Source: Mycolicibacterium rufum (lineage in GTDB: Bacteria; Actinomycetota; Actinomycetes; Mycobacteriales; Mycobacteriaceae). From it: a stretch of 64,000 nt of DNA. The position numbers were made by a program, and so were the translations under genes. The stretch is from assembly GCF_022374875.2 (NCBI RefSeq), contig NZ_CP092427.2, forward strand, positions 992,001 through 1,056,000, in the 5' to 3' direction. Of the stretch, positions 29,551 to 41,130 are shown in pieces (position 1 is the first letter of the stretch; each line of letters begins with the position of its first letter). The notes beneath the pieces are model-generated. The model worked only from the letters and a program-made list of their open reading frames with translations. It was not told where the DNA came from and ran no database searches.

Positions 29551-30398
29551 GCGCGCCTCCTGTGTGCCGCGCGAGTGCGCGTGCGGCGCGCGAAGTAGCG
29601 GCCGTCGATGATGTCGAGCGCGATGGACTGGCCGAACGCCGTCGACAAGTTCTCCGACGTCAGCACGTCGGTGAGCAGACCGGCCTCGACCACCGCACCC
29701 TCGGACAGGATCAGGCAGTGGGAGAAGCCGGGCGGGATCTCCTCGACGTGGTGGGTGACCAGCACCATCGCCGGCGCGTCGGGATCCATGGCCAGGTCGC
29801 TGAGCCGGGCGACCAGTTCCTCCCGGCCGCCGAGGTCGAGGCCCGCGGCCGGTTCGTCGAGCAGCAGCAGTTCGGGGTCGGTCATCAACGAGCGCGCGAT
29901 CAGCACCCGCTTGCGTTCCCCCTCCGACAGCGTGCCGTAGGTGCGGTCGGCCAGGTGCTCGCCGCCGACGCTTTCGAGCATGTCGAGCGCCCGCTCGTAG
30001 TCGACCTCGTCGTAGCGCTCGCGCCAGCGGCCGAGCACCGAGTAGCCGGCCGACACCACGAGGTCGCGCACGACTTCGTCGTCGGGAACGCGTTGGGCCA
30101 GCGCAGCACTGCTCAGACCGATGCGCGCGCGCAGTTCCGACATGTCGACCCGGCCGAGCCGCTCCCCGAGGACGTAGGCGGTGCCCGAGGAAGGATGTTC
30201 CATCGCCGCGGCGATGCGCAGCAGCGAGGTCTTACCCGCTCCGTTGGGGCCGACCACGACCCACCGTTCGTCGAGCTCCACCGACCAGGTCACCGGGCCG
30301 ACGAGCAGCCGGCCGTTGCGGCGCAACGTGACCTTCGCGAAGTCGATCAGCAGGTCGTCGTCGGCTTCGTGGACGTCATCGTCGGGGTCGGCTGGCAC
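29547..30398 (-). CDS. ABC transporter ATP-binding protein, Rv3041c-like
   Basis: A 283-residue ABC ATPase. Visible are Walker A VVVGPNGAGKTS, a Q-loop-like region GLSSAALAQRVP, signature YGTLSEGERKRVLIARSLM, Walker B ELLLLDEPAAGLD and the H-loop VTHHVEEI. No permease gene is adjacent, so it may work with a distant membrane partner or in a non-transport role, like other YlmA/ModF-like stand-alone ATPases. The GTG start at 30398 (VPADPDDDVHEADDD) overlaps the yczE-like gene by 52 bases. Confidence 0.9.
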   Translation of the reverse strand: MPADPDDDVHEADDDLLIDFAKVTLRRNGRLLVGPVTWSVELDERWVVVGPNGAGKTSLLRIAAAMEHPSSGTAYVLGERLGRVDMSELRARIGLSSAALAQRVPDDEVVRDLVVSAGYSVLGRWRERYDEVDYERALDMLESVGGEHLADRTYGTLSEGERKRVLIARSLMTDPELLLLDEPAAGLDLGGREELVARLSDLAMDPDAPAMVLVTHHVEEIPPGFSHCLILSEGAVVEAGLLTDVLTSENLSTAFGQSIALDIIDGRYFARRTRTRAAHRRRA

Positions 30399-31072
30399 CC
30401 GCCCATCGTAGTCAGCCCGGGATCGGCCGGCCCGGTCGCGTCGGCGGCCGGCCGCACCTGCGCCCATCCGCTGACGGCGAGGATCCGGCGCGGGGTGAGG
30501 CGCACGACCAGCTGCACGAGCGGACCGATACCGAGCGCGTAGACCACGGTGCCGACGCCGACTGTGCCGCCGAGCAGCCACCCCGCGGTGAGCACGGTGA
30601 CCTCGATCGTCGTGCGCACCAGGCGAACCGAGCGGCCGGTGCGCACCACCAGGCCGGTCATCAGCCCGTCCCGGGGTCCGGGCCCGAGCCCCGCGCCGAT
30701 GTAGAGGACGGTGCTGACGGCGTTGAGCACGACGGCCCCGACCATCAGGCCCACGCGCACCGGCAGTGACTGGGGGGCGGGCAGGAGCATCAACACGGCA
30801 TCGACGGTGACGGCGATGACGACGACGTTGGCGACGGTGCCGATGCCCGGCCGGTTGCGCAGCGGTATCCAGGCCAGCAGCACCGCGACGCCGACCACAG
30901 CGGACGCGGCGCCGATGCTGAGCGGGGTGCGCAGCGCCAGACCCTGGTGGAAGACGTCCCACGGGTCCAGTCCGAGGCCGGCGCGCACCATCATCGCCAT
31001 GGACGTGCCGTAGCCGACGAGGCCGGTCAGCAGCGCGAGGCCGCGGGCGGTGGCCCTGGAGAGACGCGCCAT
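30347..31072 (-). CDS. yczE: YczE/YyaS/YitT-family membrane protein
   Basis: A 241-residue membrane protein with about five hydrophobic segments between residues 8 and 190. Family hallmarks are ARGLALLTGLVGYGTSMAMMVRAGLGLDPWDVFHQGL and the repeat-like IGAGLGPGPRDGLMTGL. Function is unknown, but in many bacteria the gene is divergent from a MocR-type regulator (YczR), as here. The last 17 or so residues (QPTPTMTSTKPTTT) are read through the start of the ABC ATPase gene in another frame and are probably not conserved. Confidence 0.82.
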   Translation of the reverse strand: MARLSRATARGLALLTGLVGYGTSMAMMVRAGLGLDPWDVFHQGLALRTPLSIGAASAVVGVAVLLAWIPLRNRPGIGTVANVVVIAVTVDAVLMLLPAPQSLPVRVGLMVGAVVLNAVSTVLYIGAGLGPGPRDGLMTGLVVRTGRSVRLVRTTIEVTVLTAGWLLGGTVGVGTVVYALGIGPLVQLVVRLTPRRILAVSGWAQVRPAADATGPADPGLTTMGGCQPTPTMTSTKPTTTC

Positions 31073-31075
31073 CGG

Positions 31076-31228
31076 TCAGGCGTGATCCGGGAAGTGCATG
31101 CGGATGGCGTCCAGTTCGCTGCGCATGCGGCGGGCGTCGCAGTCGCGATCGTCGATCCCGCCTCCGATCGAGGGCGAGTAGTACAGGTCGGCCAGCCGGT
31201 GGGCCAGTCGGGACATCCAGTGGTTCAT
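31076..31228 (-). CDS. Small hypothetical protein upstream of yczE
   Basis: A possible 50-residue protein (MNHWMSRLAHRLADLYY, then IGGGIDDRDCDARRMRSELDAI), ending three bases before the yczE start. The composition is charged and amphipathic, with no membrane segment. The first in-frame ATG that leaves room for a promoter is at 31228; a longer reading would reach into the start of the divergent yczR. I do not recognise the family. The tight spacing suggests co-expression with yczE. Confidence 0.55.
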   Translation of the reverse strand: MNHWMSRLAHRLADLYYSPSIGGGIDDRDCDARRMRSELDAIRMHFPDHA

Positions 31229-31247
31229 GCCGCCATGATTCTTCGTG

Positions 31248-31286
31248 ACTGGCTTGCTCTTCAATAGCCAGTTGGCACATACTGGC
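31248..31286. promoter_or_regulatory. Repeated ACTGGC elements in the yczE-yczR intergenic region
   Basis: ACTGGC occurs at 31248-31253 and 31281-31286, and its complement GCCAGT at 31267-31272, all within the 62 bases between the divergent starts. MocR proteins typically bind spaced repeats in the shared promoter, so these are candidate YczR sites. A CATACT element at 31278-31283 could be a -10 for a leaderless yczR transcript starting at the ATG at 31291. Confidence 0.45.
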
Positions 31287-31290
31287 CTCA

Positions 31291-32733
31291 ATGACCACCG
31301 TGATGACGTCCAGATCCCTTGATGTGGACCTTTTGGCCCGCGAACTCGGGAACTGGCGCACGTCCAGTCGTAGTGGACCGGCCTACCACGGACTCGCCGA
31401 CGCGATCAGGCTGCTCATCGTGGACGGCCGGGTACCGGTGGGCGCCCGACTGCCCAGCGAGCGTGCCCTCGCCGAAGCGCTGCACGTCTCCCGCACCACG
31501 GTCACCGCGGCCTACGCCCAGTTACGCGACGACGGCTACCTGCACGCCCGGCAGGGCGCGCGGAGCACGACCGCGCTCCCCCTGACCTCCCCGGCGGCCT
31601 CCGCGCCGGCCATCCCGACGGCCAACCTGGCCGCGGCCACGCTCGCCGCCCCGGCGGCGGTGGTGTCGCAGGCGTTCACCGAAGCCGCCGAGCAGGTCAC
31701 GCCGTACCTGCGCGACATCGGCATCGAGTTGCGCGGCGTTCTGCCGCTGCGCGAAGCGATTGCCGAAAGGTATTGCGCCCGAGGGCTTCCCACCGAACCC
31801 GATGAGATCCTGGTGACCACCGGAGCGCTGCACGCGATCGGGCTGATCCTGGCGACCTACACCCAGCCCGACGACCGGGTGCTCGTCGAGCAGCCCAGCT
31901 ACCACGGCGGCCTCGCCGCGATGGCGGTGCGAGGTCTGCGGCCGGTACCGGTCGCGATGACCCCTGACGGCTGGGAGCTCGACGCCGTCGACGCCGCGAT
32001 CCGGCAGCTGGCGCCGAGCCTGGCGTACCTGATCCCCGACAATCACAATCCGACCGGGATGACGCTGCCACCGCCGGGCCGGCGTCGGCTGGCGCAGATC
32101 ATCGGTGAGACGCGCACCCGCACGATCATCGACGAGACGATCACCGACATGTGGCTCGACGAGCAGGTGCCGGCCCCGTTCGCCGCGTCGATGACCACCC
32201 GCCGCGACCTGGTGCTGACCGTGGGGTCGATGTCCAAGTCGTTCTGGGGTGGGTTGCGCATCGGCTGGATCCGCGCCGAGCCGACCACGCTGGCGACGGT
32301 CGCGTCGCTGCGGCCCGCCATCGACATGGGCACCCCCGTGTTCGAACAACTGGCCGCTGCAAAGCTTTTGGCGGCCGAGGCCGACGTGCTGCCGGAGCGC
32401 AGGGAGATCCTGCGCGCCCGTCGGGCGCTGCTGCTCGAGCTGCTCGCCGAGCATCTGCCCGACTGGCGGCCCGCACCCGGCAAGGGCGGGATGTCGCTCT
32501 GGGTACGGTTGCCCGCGCCGATGAGTTCGGCGTTGTCGGCGGCCGCCTCGCGGATGGGACTGGAGATTCCGCCCGGGCCGCGGTTCGGCGTGGACGGCAC
32601 GCTCGAGCGGTTCATCCGGGTGCCCTATACGCTGCCCGACGACCAGCTCACCGCGTCGATCGAGCTGTTGGCCCGCGCATGGCGCAGCGTCACCGGATCC
32701 ACGTCGGTGGAGCCCACCGCGGTCGTGGTGTGA
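31291..32733 (+). CDS. yczR: MocR-type transcriptional regulator (YczR-like)
   Basis: A 480-residue GntR-family regulator of the MocR class. Residues 25-95 form the winged helix (GLADAIRLLIVDGRVPVGARLPSERALAEALHVSRTTVTAAYAQLRDDGYLHAR). A fold-type I aminotransferase-like domain follows, with the PLP lysine in GSMSKSFWGGLRIGW and the Asn in PDNHNPTG. Such proteins use PLP as a sensing cofactor rather than for catalysis. It is divergent from a yczE-like gene, the arrangement that defines the YczR group, and probably controls it. Its stop is one base from that of serB2 on the other strand. Confidence 0.9.
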   Translation: MTTVMTSRSLDVDLLARELGNWRTSSRSGPAYHGLADAIRLLIVDGRVPVGARLPSERALAEALHVSRTTVTAAYAQLRDDGYLHARQGARSTTALPLTSPAASAPAIPTANLAAATLAAPAAVVSQAFTEAAEQVTPYLRDIGIELRGVLPLREAIAERYCARGLPTEPDEILVTTGALHAIGLILATYTQPDDRVLVEQPSYHGGLAAMAVRGLRPVPVAMTPDGWELDAVDAAIRQLAPSLAYLIPDNHNPTGMTLPPPGRRRLAQIIGETRTRTIIDETITDMWLDEQVPAPFAASMTTRRDLVLTVGSMSKSFWGGLRIGWIRAEPTTLATVASLRPAIDMGTPVFEQLAAAKLLAAEADVLPERREILRARRALLLELLAEHLPDWRPAPGKGGMSLWVRLPAPMSSALSAAASRMGLEIPPGPRFGVDGTLERFIRVPYTLPDDQLTASIELLARAWRSVTGSTSVEPTAVVV

Positions 32734-32734
32734 C

Positions 32735-35784
<3,050 letters not shown>

Positions 35785-35831
35785 TTACGGACCGGGACGT
35801 CACAGGGGCTTCCCGAGGATGTTTGACATGA

Positions 35832-35837
35832 ATCGTA
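35832..35837 (-). promoter_or_regulatory. Candidate -10 element for ctaD
   Basis: On the minus strand the bases read TACGAT, a good match to the mycobacterial SigA-type -10 (TANNNT), about 65 bases upstream of the ctaD start. A weak CTGTCA-like -35 lies at suitable distance. Assignment is by pattern only. Confidence 0.4.
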
Positions 35838-35940
35838 ACTCCCGAACCTGACAGAGGTGGGGGTGGTCCTACAAACTGTCGTATTCGACGGCGAATCCGG
35901 GCCTCCGAGCGGCCTCACCAGCGCCGAGGACCACGGGTGT

Positions 35941-35946
35941 TACCGT
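35941..35946 (+). promoter_or_regulatory. Candidate -10 element for a leaderless fecB transcript
   Basis: TACCGT fits the TANNNT pattern and ends seven bases before the GTG start codon of fecB, so transcription would begin at or next to the start codon. No Shine-Dalgarno sequence is visible there, which agrees with a leaderless mRNA. Confidence 0.45.
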
Positions 35947-35953
35947 CTGCGAC

Positions 35954-37060
35954 GTGTCGGTGCGGGCGGCGGGAGCAGCGGGAGCGCTGGCAGCGGCGCT
36001 GGTGCTGGCCGGGTGCGGCGGGTCCGGGGAATCGACGACGTCACCGCAAGGTCAGAGTTCGGTCGTCACCAGCACCACCCGCATCGCGAGCGCCGGCGTG
36101 TTGGGCAACGACCGGCGGCCCGACGAGTCGTGCGCACCGGATCCCGCGCCGCTCGACGACGGTCCGGCCGAGCGCGAGGTGGGCAACGCGACCGGGCACG
36201 CCATCACCCCGCCCATTCCGGAGACCACCGTGGTACCCGCCGATCCGCAGCGCATCGTGGCACTCGCCGGCGACCAGCTCGACGCGCTGTGCGCCCTCGG
36301 TCTGCAGTCGCGCATCGTCGCCGCCGCGCTGCCCGAGGGCTCGCAGGACCAACCGTCCTATCTCGGCACCGCGGTCCACGACCTGCCCGCGGCCGGCACC
36401 CGCAGCGACCCCGATCTGGACGCGATCCGCGCCGCGAACCCTGACGTCATCCTGGGCTCGGTCGCGCTCACCCCCGAGGAGTTCCCGGCGCTCACGGCGA
36501 TCGCCCCGACGGTGTTCAGCGGACCGCCCGGGGTGGCGTGGAAGGACAACCTGCGCGCGGTCGGCGCCGCCACCGGCCGGCTCGATGCGGCCAACCGCCT
36601 CATCGACGACTTCGACCGGGCCGCCGACAAGACCGGCGCCGACAACGACGCCGTGCACTTCCAGGCCTCGGTGGTGCAGTTCACCGACACCACCCTGCGG
36701 ATCTTCGGCACCGACAACTTCCCCGCCACCGTGCTCGCCGACGTCGGCGTGGATCGTCCGGCCGCGCAGCGGTTCACCGACAAGCCGTATGTCGAGGTGG
36801 GCATCACCGACGAGGACCTCGCGAACTCGCCCGACTTCTCGGCCGCCGAGGGCGACCTCGTCTACGTGTCGTTCGCCACCGCGGAGGCGCGCGAGCGGGC
36901 GCCGAAGGTGATGGGCAGCGACGCGTGGAAGCGGTTGTCCGCCAACCGGGACAACCGCGTGTTAGCGGTCAACAACGAGATCTGGCAGACCGGTGAGGGC
37001 ATCGTCGCGGCGCGCGGCATCATGGCCGATCTGCGGTTGGTCAACGCGCCGATCAACTGA
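35954..37060 (+). CDS. fecB: FecB-like siderophore-binding lipoprotein
   Basis: A 368-residue substrate-binding lipoprotein of the iron-siderophore (class III) type. The GTG at 35954 gives a signal peptide with lipobox LAGC (AALVLAGCGG). The two lobes are joined by a long helix; recognisable parts are PQRIVALAGDQLDALCALGLQSRIVAAALP, DLDAIRAANPDVILGS, and SANRDNRVLAVNNEIWQTGEGIVAARGI. The M. tuberculosis orthologue binds carboxymycobactin and also affects envelope permeability. No transporter genes are adjacent. It is divergent from ctaD. Confidence 0.93.
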   Translation: MSVRAAGAAGALAAALVLAGCGGSGESTTSPQGQSSVVTSTTRIASAGVLGNDRRPDESCAPDPAPLDDGPAEREVGNATGHAITPPIPETTVVPADPQRIVALAGDQLDALCALGLQSRIVAAALPEGSQDQPSYLGTAVHDLPAAGTRSDPDLDAIRAANPDVILGSVALTPEEFPALTAIAPTVFSGPPGVAWKDNLRAVGAATGRLDAANRLIDDFDRAADKTGADNDAVHFQASVVQFTDTTLRIFGTDNFPATVLADVGVDRPAAQRFTDKPYVEVGITDEDLANSPDFSAAEGDLVYVSFATAEARERAPKVMGSDAWKRLSANRDNRVLAVNNEIWQTGEGIVAARGIMADLRLVNAPIN

Positions 37061-37086
37061 TGTGCCCCGGCGGGGCGTTCGACGTT

Positions 37087-37102
37087 TCTATCGTGTGACA
37101 GA
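37087..37102. promoter_or_regulatory. Imperfect palindrome upstream of TetR gene
   Basis: TCTATC-GTGT-GACAGA has 6-base arms with one mismatch and lies 31 bases before the TetR start codon. It could be an autoregulatory operator, or include a CTATCG-like promoter element. Support is by pattern only. Confidence 0.35.
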
Positions 37103-37132
37103 TTCCTCCAGCGGTGTCGTCACGCCACGACG

Positions 37133-37816
37133 ATGAGCCACGATGTGACCATGCCGCTGACCCGGGCCGGACGGCCACGTCTGCACGCCCAGCGCCGCCC
37201 CGGCACCACCGCGCGGGACGAAATCCTCGATGCCGCAGGCGAATTGTTCACCACGCAGGGTTACACGGGAACCTCCACCCGGTCGATCGCCGAGACCGTG
37301 GGCATCCGTCAGGCGTCGCTCTACCACTACTTCAAGACCAAGGACGACATCCTCTGCGCCCTGCTGAGTCAGACGGTGTCCCCCACGCTGTCCTTCGTTC
37401 CCGTTCTGCGCACCGCACGCCCGCCGATGAGCGAGGCGCAGCAGTTGCACGCGCTCGCCGTCTTCGACGGCACCCAACTGCTCGGCGGCCGATGGAATCT
37501 CGGTGCGCTCTACCTGCTGCCCGAGCTTCGCGACGCGCGGCTCGAACCGTTCTCCTCCGACCGCGAACGCCTGCGCAGGCACTACTTGAGCTTGAGCCTG
37601 GCGATCACCGAGCACACCGGCGTCGACCCCGCCGCGGCCGACCTCCCGTTCCGGTTGGTCGAGGCGTTGGTCAGCATGTGGTCGACCCCCGAGGGGCCGC
37701 AGCGTGATCAGCTGCCCCGCCACGTCGCCGACGCCTGCGTGCGGGTGCTCGGTGTGCCCGACCCCGAGGTGCTGCACGACCGGACCGCCGAGGCGCTGAT
37801 CGTCGCCGATCGGTGA
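37133..37816 (+). CDS. TetR-family transcriptional regulator
   Basis: A 227-residue regulator. The N-terminal domain is GTTARDEILDAAGELFTTQGYTGTSTRSIAETVGIRQASLYHYFKTKDDIL, a clear TetR helix-turn-helix at residues 25-75. The C-terminal ligand domain is not assignable; RLVEALVSMWSTPEG is a helix likely at the dimer face. It sits between fecB and adhC in the same direction; M. tuberculosis, as I recall it, has no gene here, so this looks like an insertion. It may control itself or adhC. Confidence 0.88.
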   Translation: MSHDVTMPLTRAGRPRLHAQRRPGTTARDEILDAAGELFTTQGYTGTSTRSIAETVGIRQASLYHYFKTKDDILCALLSQTVSPTLSFVPVLRTARPPMSEAQQLHALAVFDGTQLLGGRWNLGALYLLPELRDARLEPFSSDRERLRRHYLSLSLAITEHTGVDPAAADLPFRLVEALVSMWSTPEGPQRDQLPRHVADACVRVLGVPDPEVLHDRTAEALIVADR

Positions 37817-37939
37817 CGATTCTCACCGCGCGGCATGCGCATGGATGAATACGGGCATTCGCCGTGTTGACGACGATGGCCTGCCGCGGCGGGCCATGTG
37901 TTCTGAAATGTGCATCAAAGACGAGAAGAGGACCGAGAA

Positions 37940-38989
37940 TTGAGCACCGTTTCCGCCTATGCGGCCACATCGGCCACCGATCCGCTTACCAAGACGACCA
38001 TCACCCGCCGCGACGTCGGACCCCATGACGTCGCCTTCGACATTCATTTCGCGGGCATCTGTCACTCCGACATCCACACGGTCAAAGCCGAGTGGGGCCA
38101 GCCGAACTACCCCGTCGTGCCGGGTCACGAGATCGCCGGCGTCGTGACCGAGGTCGGTTCCGAGGTGAGCAGGTACAAGGTCGGCGACCATGTGGGCGTC
38201 GGGTGTTTCGTCGACTCCTGTCGTGAATGCGACAACTGCACGGCCGGCCTCGAGCAGTACTGCACCGGCGGGGGCATGGTGGGCACCTACAACGCCGTCG
38301 GCCGCGACGGGGAGCCGACCCAGGGCGGGTACAGCGGTGCGATCGTCGTCGACGAGAACTATGTGTTGCGCATCCCCGATTCGATTCCTCTGGACAAGGC
38401 GGCTCCGCTGCTGTGCGCCGGTGTCACGCTGTATTCGCCGCTGCGGCACTGGGACGCCGGCCCCGGCAAGAAGGTCGCGGTGATCGGTCTGGGCGGCCTG
38501 GGACACATGGGCGTCAAGCTCGCCACGGCGATGGGCGCCCACGTCACCGTGCTCAGCCAGTCGCTCAAGAAGATGGAAGACGGCCTGCGCCTCGGCGCCG
38601 ACGAGTACTACGCCACCAGCGACGAAGACACCTTCACCAAACTCGCGGGCCAATTCGACCTGATTCTCAACACCGTGTCGGCCAACCTGCCGCTGGGCGC
38701 CTACCTCGGGCTGCTCAAGCGCGACGGCACGCTCGTCGAACTCGGCGCTCCCGAGCGTCCGCTCGAGGTGCCGTTCTTTCCGCTGGCCGCGATGCGCCGC
38801 AGCATCTCCGGTTCGATGATCGGCGGCATCGCCGAAACCCAGGAGATGCTGGACTTCTGCGCCGAGCACGACGTGACGCCGGAGATCGAGGTCATCCAGC
38901 CGGATTACATCAACGAGGCGTACGAGCGGGTGCTCGCCAGCGATGTGCGGTACCGCTTCGTGATCGACACCGCTTCGCTGCGGTCCTAG
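37940..38989 (+). CDS. adhC: Zinc-dependent NADP-type alcohol dehydrogenase
   Basis: A 349-residue medium-chain zinc alcohol dehydrogenase of the cinnamyl/YahK group, reducing aldehydes with NADPH. The start is TTG at 37940 (TTG AGC ACC GTT), preceded by an AGAAGAGGA ribosome binding site and matching the family N-terminus STVSAYAA. The catalytic zinc ligands are Cys in GICHSDIHT and His-Glu in VPGHEIAG. The structural zinc cysteines are in [20 protein letters not shown]. The Rossmann motif is [15 protein letters not shown]. Its stop shares CTAG with the stop of the opposite DUF3349 gene. Confidence 0.94.
   Translation: MSTVSAYAATSATDPLTKTTITRRDVGPHDVAFDIHFAGICHSDIHTVKAEWGQPNYPVVPGHEIAGVVTEVGSEVSRYKVGDHVGVGCFVDSCRECDNCTAGLEQYCTGGGMVGTYNAVGRDGEPTQGGYSGAIVVDENYVLRIPDSIPLDKAAPLLCAGVTLYSPLRHWDAGPGKKVAVIGLGGLGHMGVKLATAMGAHVTVLSQSLKKMEDGLRLGADEYYATSDEDTFTKLAGQFDLILNTVSANLPLGAYLGLLKRDGTLVELGAPERPLEVPFFPLAAMRRSISGSMIGGIAETQEMLDFCAEHDVTPEIEVIQPDYINEAYERVLASDVRYRFVIDTASLRS
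38986..38989. other. Shared convergent stop codons (CTAG)
   Basis: The TAG of adhC (38987-38989) and the TAG of the opposite DUF3349 gene (38986-38988) overlap in the palindrome CTAG, the second such case in this window. Confidence 0.9.
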
Positions 38990-39321
38990 TCGGTGGGCCG
39001 CTCGCCGAGATCCATTCCGGCGAGCGGCCATCCGGCCGCGGCCAACCGGGCCGCCACCCGGGCGACGTTCTCCGGTCCGGCGTCGTGGTGCGTCACGTCG
39101 GAGATGAAGGCGGCGATCTCGTCGCCGTCGAGGGCGCCGTCGGCCGTGGCCTCCGAGCCCTGCGCGGTGATGTGGGCGATGACCTCGCGCAGCTGCTCCT
39201 CGGTCAGGGGTGTGGCGCGCAGCAGCGCGAGCAGCGGCACCCGATCGGGACCCGGCACCCCGCTGGGATACCCGGCGCGTAGCCAGTTCAGGATCGAGCT
39301 CAGCAACGACGTGGTGCTCAC
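38986..39321 (-). CDS. DUF3349-family protein, Rv3046c-like
   Basis: A small cytoplasmic protein of 111 residues from GTG 39321 ([19 protein letters not shown]). It has the DUF3349 signature [21 protein letters not shown] and [12 protein letters not shown], as in several mycobacterial conserved proteins of unknown function. The frame is open to an ATG at 39435, which would add 38 residues (MAPSDVTATVAQMKRRQ onward); the family fold begins at the GTG, but a start at the ATG or at an internal ATG cannot be excluded. It is the last gene in the region that still follows the M. tuberculosis order before the accessory block. Confidence 0.8.
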   Translation of the reverse strand: MSTTSLLSSILNWLRAGYPSGVPGPDRVPLLALLRATPLTEEQLREVIAHITAQGSEATADGALDGDEIAAFISDVTHHDAGPENVARVAARLAAAGWPLAGMDLGERPTD

Positions 39322-39469
39322 CTCCCCAGTCTGACGGGCCACTTCCCAGGCTGCCACGAGCGAGCCTCGATGTTCGCCGATACGTTGCCTGCGCTTCATC
39401 TGCGCGACCGTGGCTGTGACATCGCTGGGAGCCATGTAAACACTGGATTTCTCCGGTTGTCGGGTGGTC

Positions 39470-39475
39470 TATACA
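39470..39475 (+). promoter_or_regulatory. Candidate -10 element for the APC permease gene
   Basis: TATACA lies 71 bases upstream of the permease start; no convincing -35 is seen at normal spacing. A strong ribosome binding site CAGGAGA is present eight bases before the ATG. Confidence 0.3.
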
Positions 39476-39546
39476 GTGCGACGCTTCTGATCGGTCCGCC
39501 GGTGAGCGGGCCTCATCAGCACTGATTCGCCCCCCAGGAGACCCCG

Positions 39547-41130
39547 ATGGCCACTGAATCCGCAGCAGTCACCTCCGCTGCGCCCGCCGGACTGAAGAAG
39601 GGCGCCATCGGCATGGTGGCCGTGATCTTCATGGCGGTCGCCAACGCCGCACCGATCACCGCGATGACCGGCAACGTGCCCATCGCCGTCGGTTTCGGCA
39701 ACGGACTGGGCGCCCCGGCCGGATTCCTGTTCGCGACGATCGCGCTGACGCTGTTCGCGCTCGGATACGTCGCGATGGCCAGGCACATCACCACCACAGG
39801 TGCGTTCTACGGCTTCATCTCCCACGGCCTCGGGCAGGTGTGGGGTATGGCCAGCGGCTTCTTGGCCACCTTCGCCTACGTGGTGTTCGAGGGGTCCCTG
39901 ATCGGCGGCTGCGCCTACTTCGCCAACGATGCGGTGAACACCATTGTCGGAGTGAACATCCCGTGGCTGGTGTTCGCGATCGCCGCCATCGTCGTCATCG
40001 GCGTGCTGTGCCACTTCCACATCAGCCTGACCGCCGCGATCCTCGGGGTCACGCTCGTCTCCGAGGTGTTGATCCTGCTGGCGCTGGCGTTCACGGTGAT
40101 CGCCAAGGGCGGCGGCCCCGACGGCTTCATGCTCGACCAGACGGTGTTGTTGAACAACGCCTTCGAGAGCCTGCCCGCCGGGGCGTTCGGAACCGCGGCG
40201 GCTGCCGGATCGATGGCGGTCGGCCTGTTCTTCGCGTTCTGGTCCTGGGTCGGGTTCGAGACCACCGCCGTCTATGGCGAGGAGTCCCGCAACCCGAAGA
40301 AGATCATTCCCCGCGCGACGCTGATCGCCGTCATCGGACTCGGCCTGTTCTACACGTTCATCTCCGCGATGGTGCTCGCCGGCAACGGTGCCAAGACCTC
40401 GGTGGAGGCGTCCATCAGTTCCTCGCCGCTGGATCTGTTCTTCAATCTGGTCGACGCCAACCTCGGCGGGTTCCTGCTCGACGTCTACAAGATCCTGCTG
40501 GTGATCGGCTCCTTCGCGTGCGCGTTGGCATTCCACAACGCGGCCTCGCGCTACCTGTTCGCCCTCGGCCGGGAGATCCCTGCCGCCAAGGTCAAGTCGA
40601 CGCTGGGCGCGGCGCATCCCCGGCACGGGTCGCCCTACATCGCCTCGGCGGTGCAGAGCGTCATCACGATGGTGATCGTGCTGTTGTTCTTCGCCTTCAC
40701 GGCCGTGCAGGTGCCCGACGCCAACGGCCTGCCCGTCGACACCCCGACCCTGGTGCCCTACACCAACGTCTACGGGCTGCTGGCGCTGATCGGCACCGCG
40801 GCGATCCTGCTCGTCCAGGCCATCTGCTCCATCGCGGTGATCTGGTTCTTCTGGGTACGCAAGACACACCGCGGCAACGTGATCACCACGCTGATCTGCC
40901 CCCTGATCGGCGCCGTGGCGATGGGCTACGTCGTCTGGCTGCTGTGGGACAACCGGGCGTTCGCGGCGGGATACGCGGCCAACTCCCTGGTGTTTAAGAG
41001 CGCCCCGTACCTCATCGCGGCCGTGTTCCTGGTCGGCATCGCGTACGCGCTGTGGCTGCGCTTCTCCCGGCCCGACACCTACGCCGAGATCGGCCGCACG
41101 GTCATGGAGGACAGTCACGAGCGCAGCTGA
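39547..41130 (+). CDS. APC-superfamily amino acid permease
   Basis: A 527-residue polytopic protein with about 12 to 14 membrane segments. Helix 1 carries the APC-type unwound motif (GAIGMVAVIFMAVANAAPITAMTGNVPIAVGFGNGLGAP), and the consensus segment FFAFWSWVGFETTAVYGEESRNPKKIIPRA identifies an amino acid/polyamine/organocation transporter. It is probably an importer of an amino acid or amine. The gene ends in a 16-base overlap with the 3' end of the convergent aldehyde oxidoreductase operon. Clean RBS AGGAG upstream. Confidence 0.9.
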   Translation: MATESAAVTSAAPAGLKKGAIGMVAVIFMAVANAAPITAMTGNVPIAVGFGNGLGAPAGFLFATIALTLFALGYVAMARHITTTGAFYGFISHGLGQVWGMASGFLATFAYVVFEGSLIGGCAYFANDAVNTIVGVNIPWLVFAIAAIVVIGVLCHFHISLTAAILGVTLVSEVLILLALAFTVIAKGGGPDGFMLDQTVLLNNAFESLPAGAFGTAAAAGSMAVGLFFAFWSWVGFETTAVYGEESRNPKKIIPRATLIAVIGLGLFYTFISAMVLAGNGAKTSVEASISSSPLDLFFNLVDANLGGFLLDVYKILLVIGSFACALAFHNAASRYLFALGREIPAAKVKSTLGAAHPRHGSPYIASAVQSVITMVIVLLFFAFTAVQVPDANGLPVDTPTLVPYTNVYGLLALIGTAAILLVQAICSIAVIWFFWVRKTHRGNVITTLICPLIGAVAMGYVVWLLWDNRAFAAGYAANSLVFKSAPYLIAAVFLVGIAYALWLRFSRPDTYAEIGRTVMEDSHERS

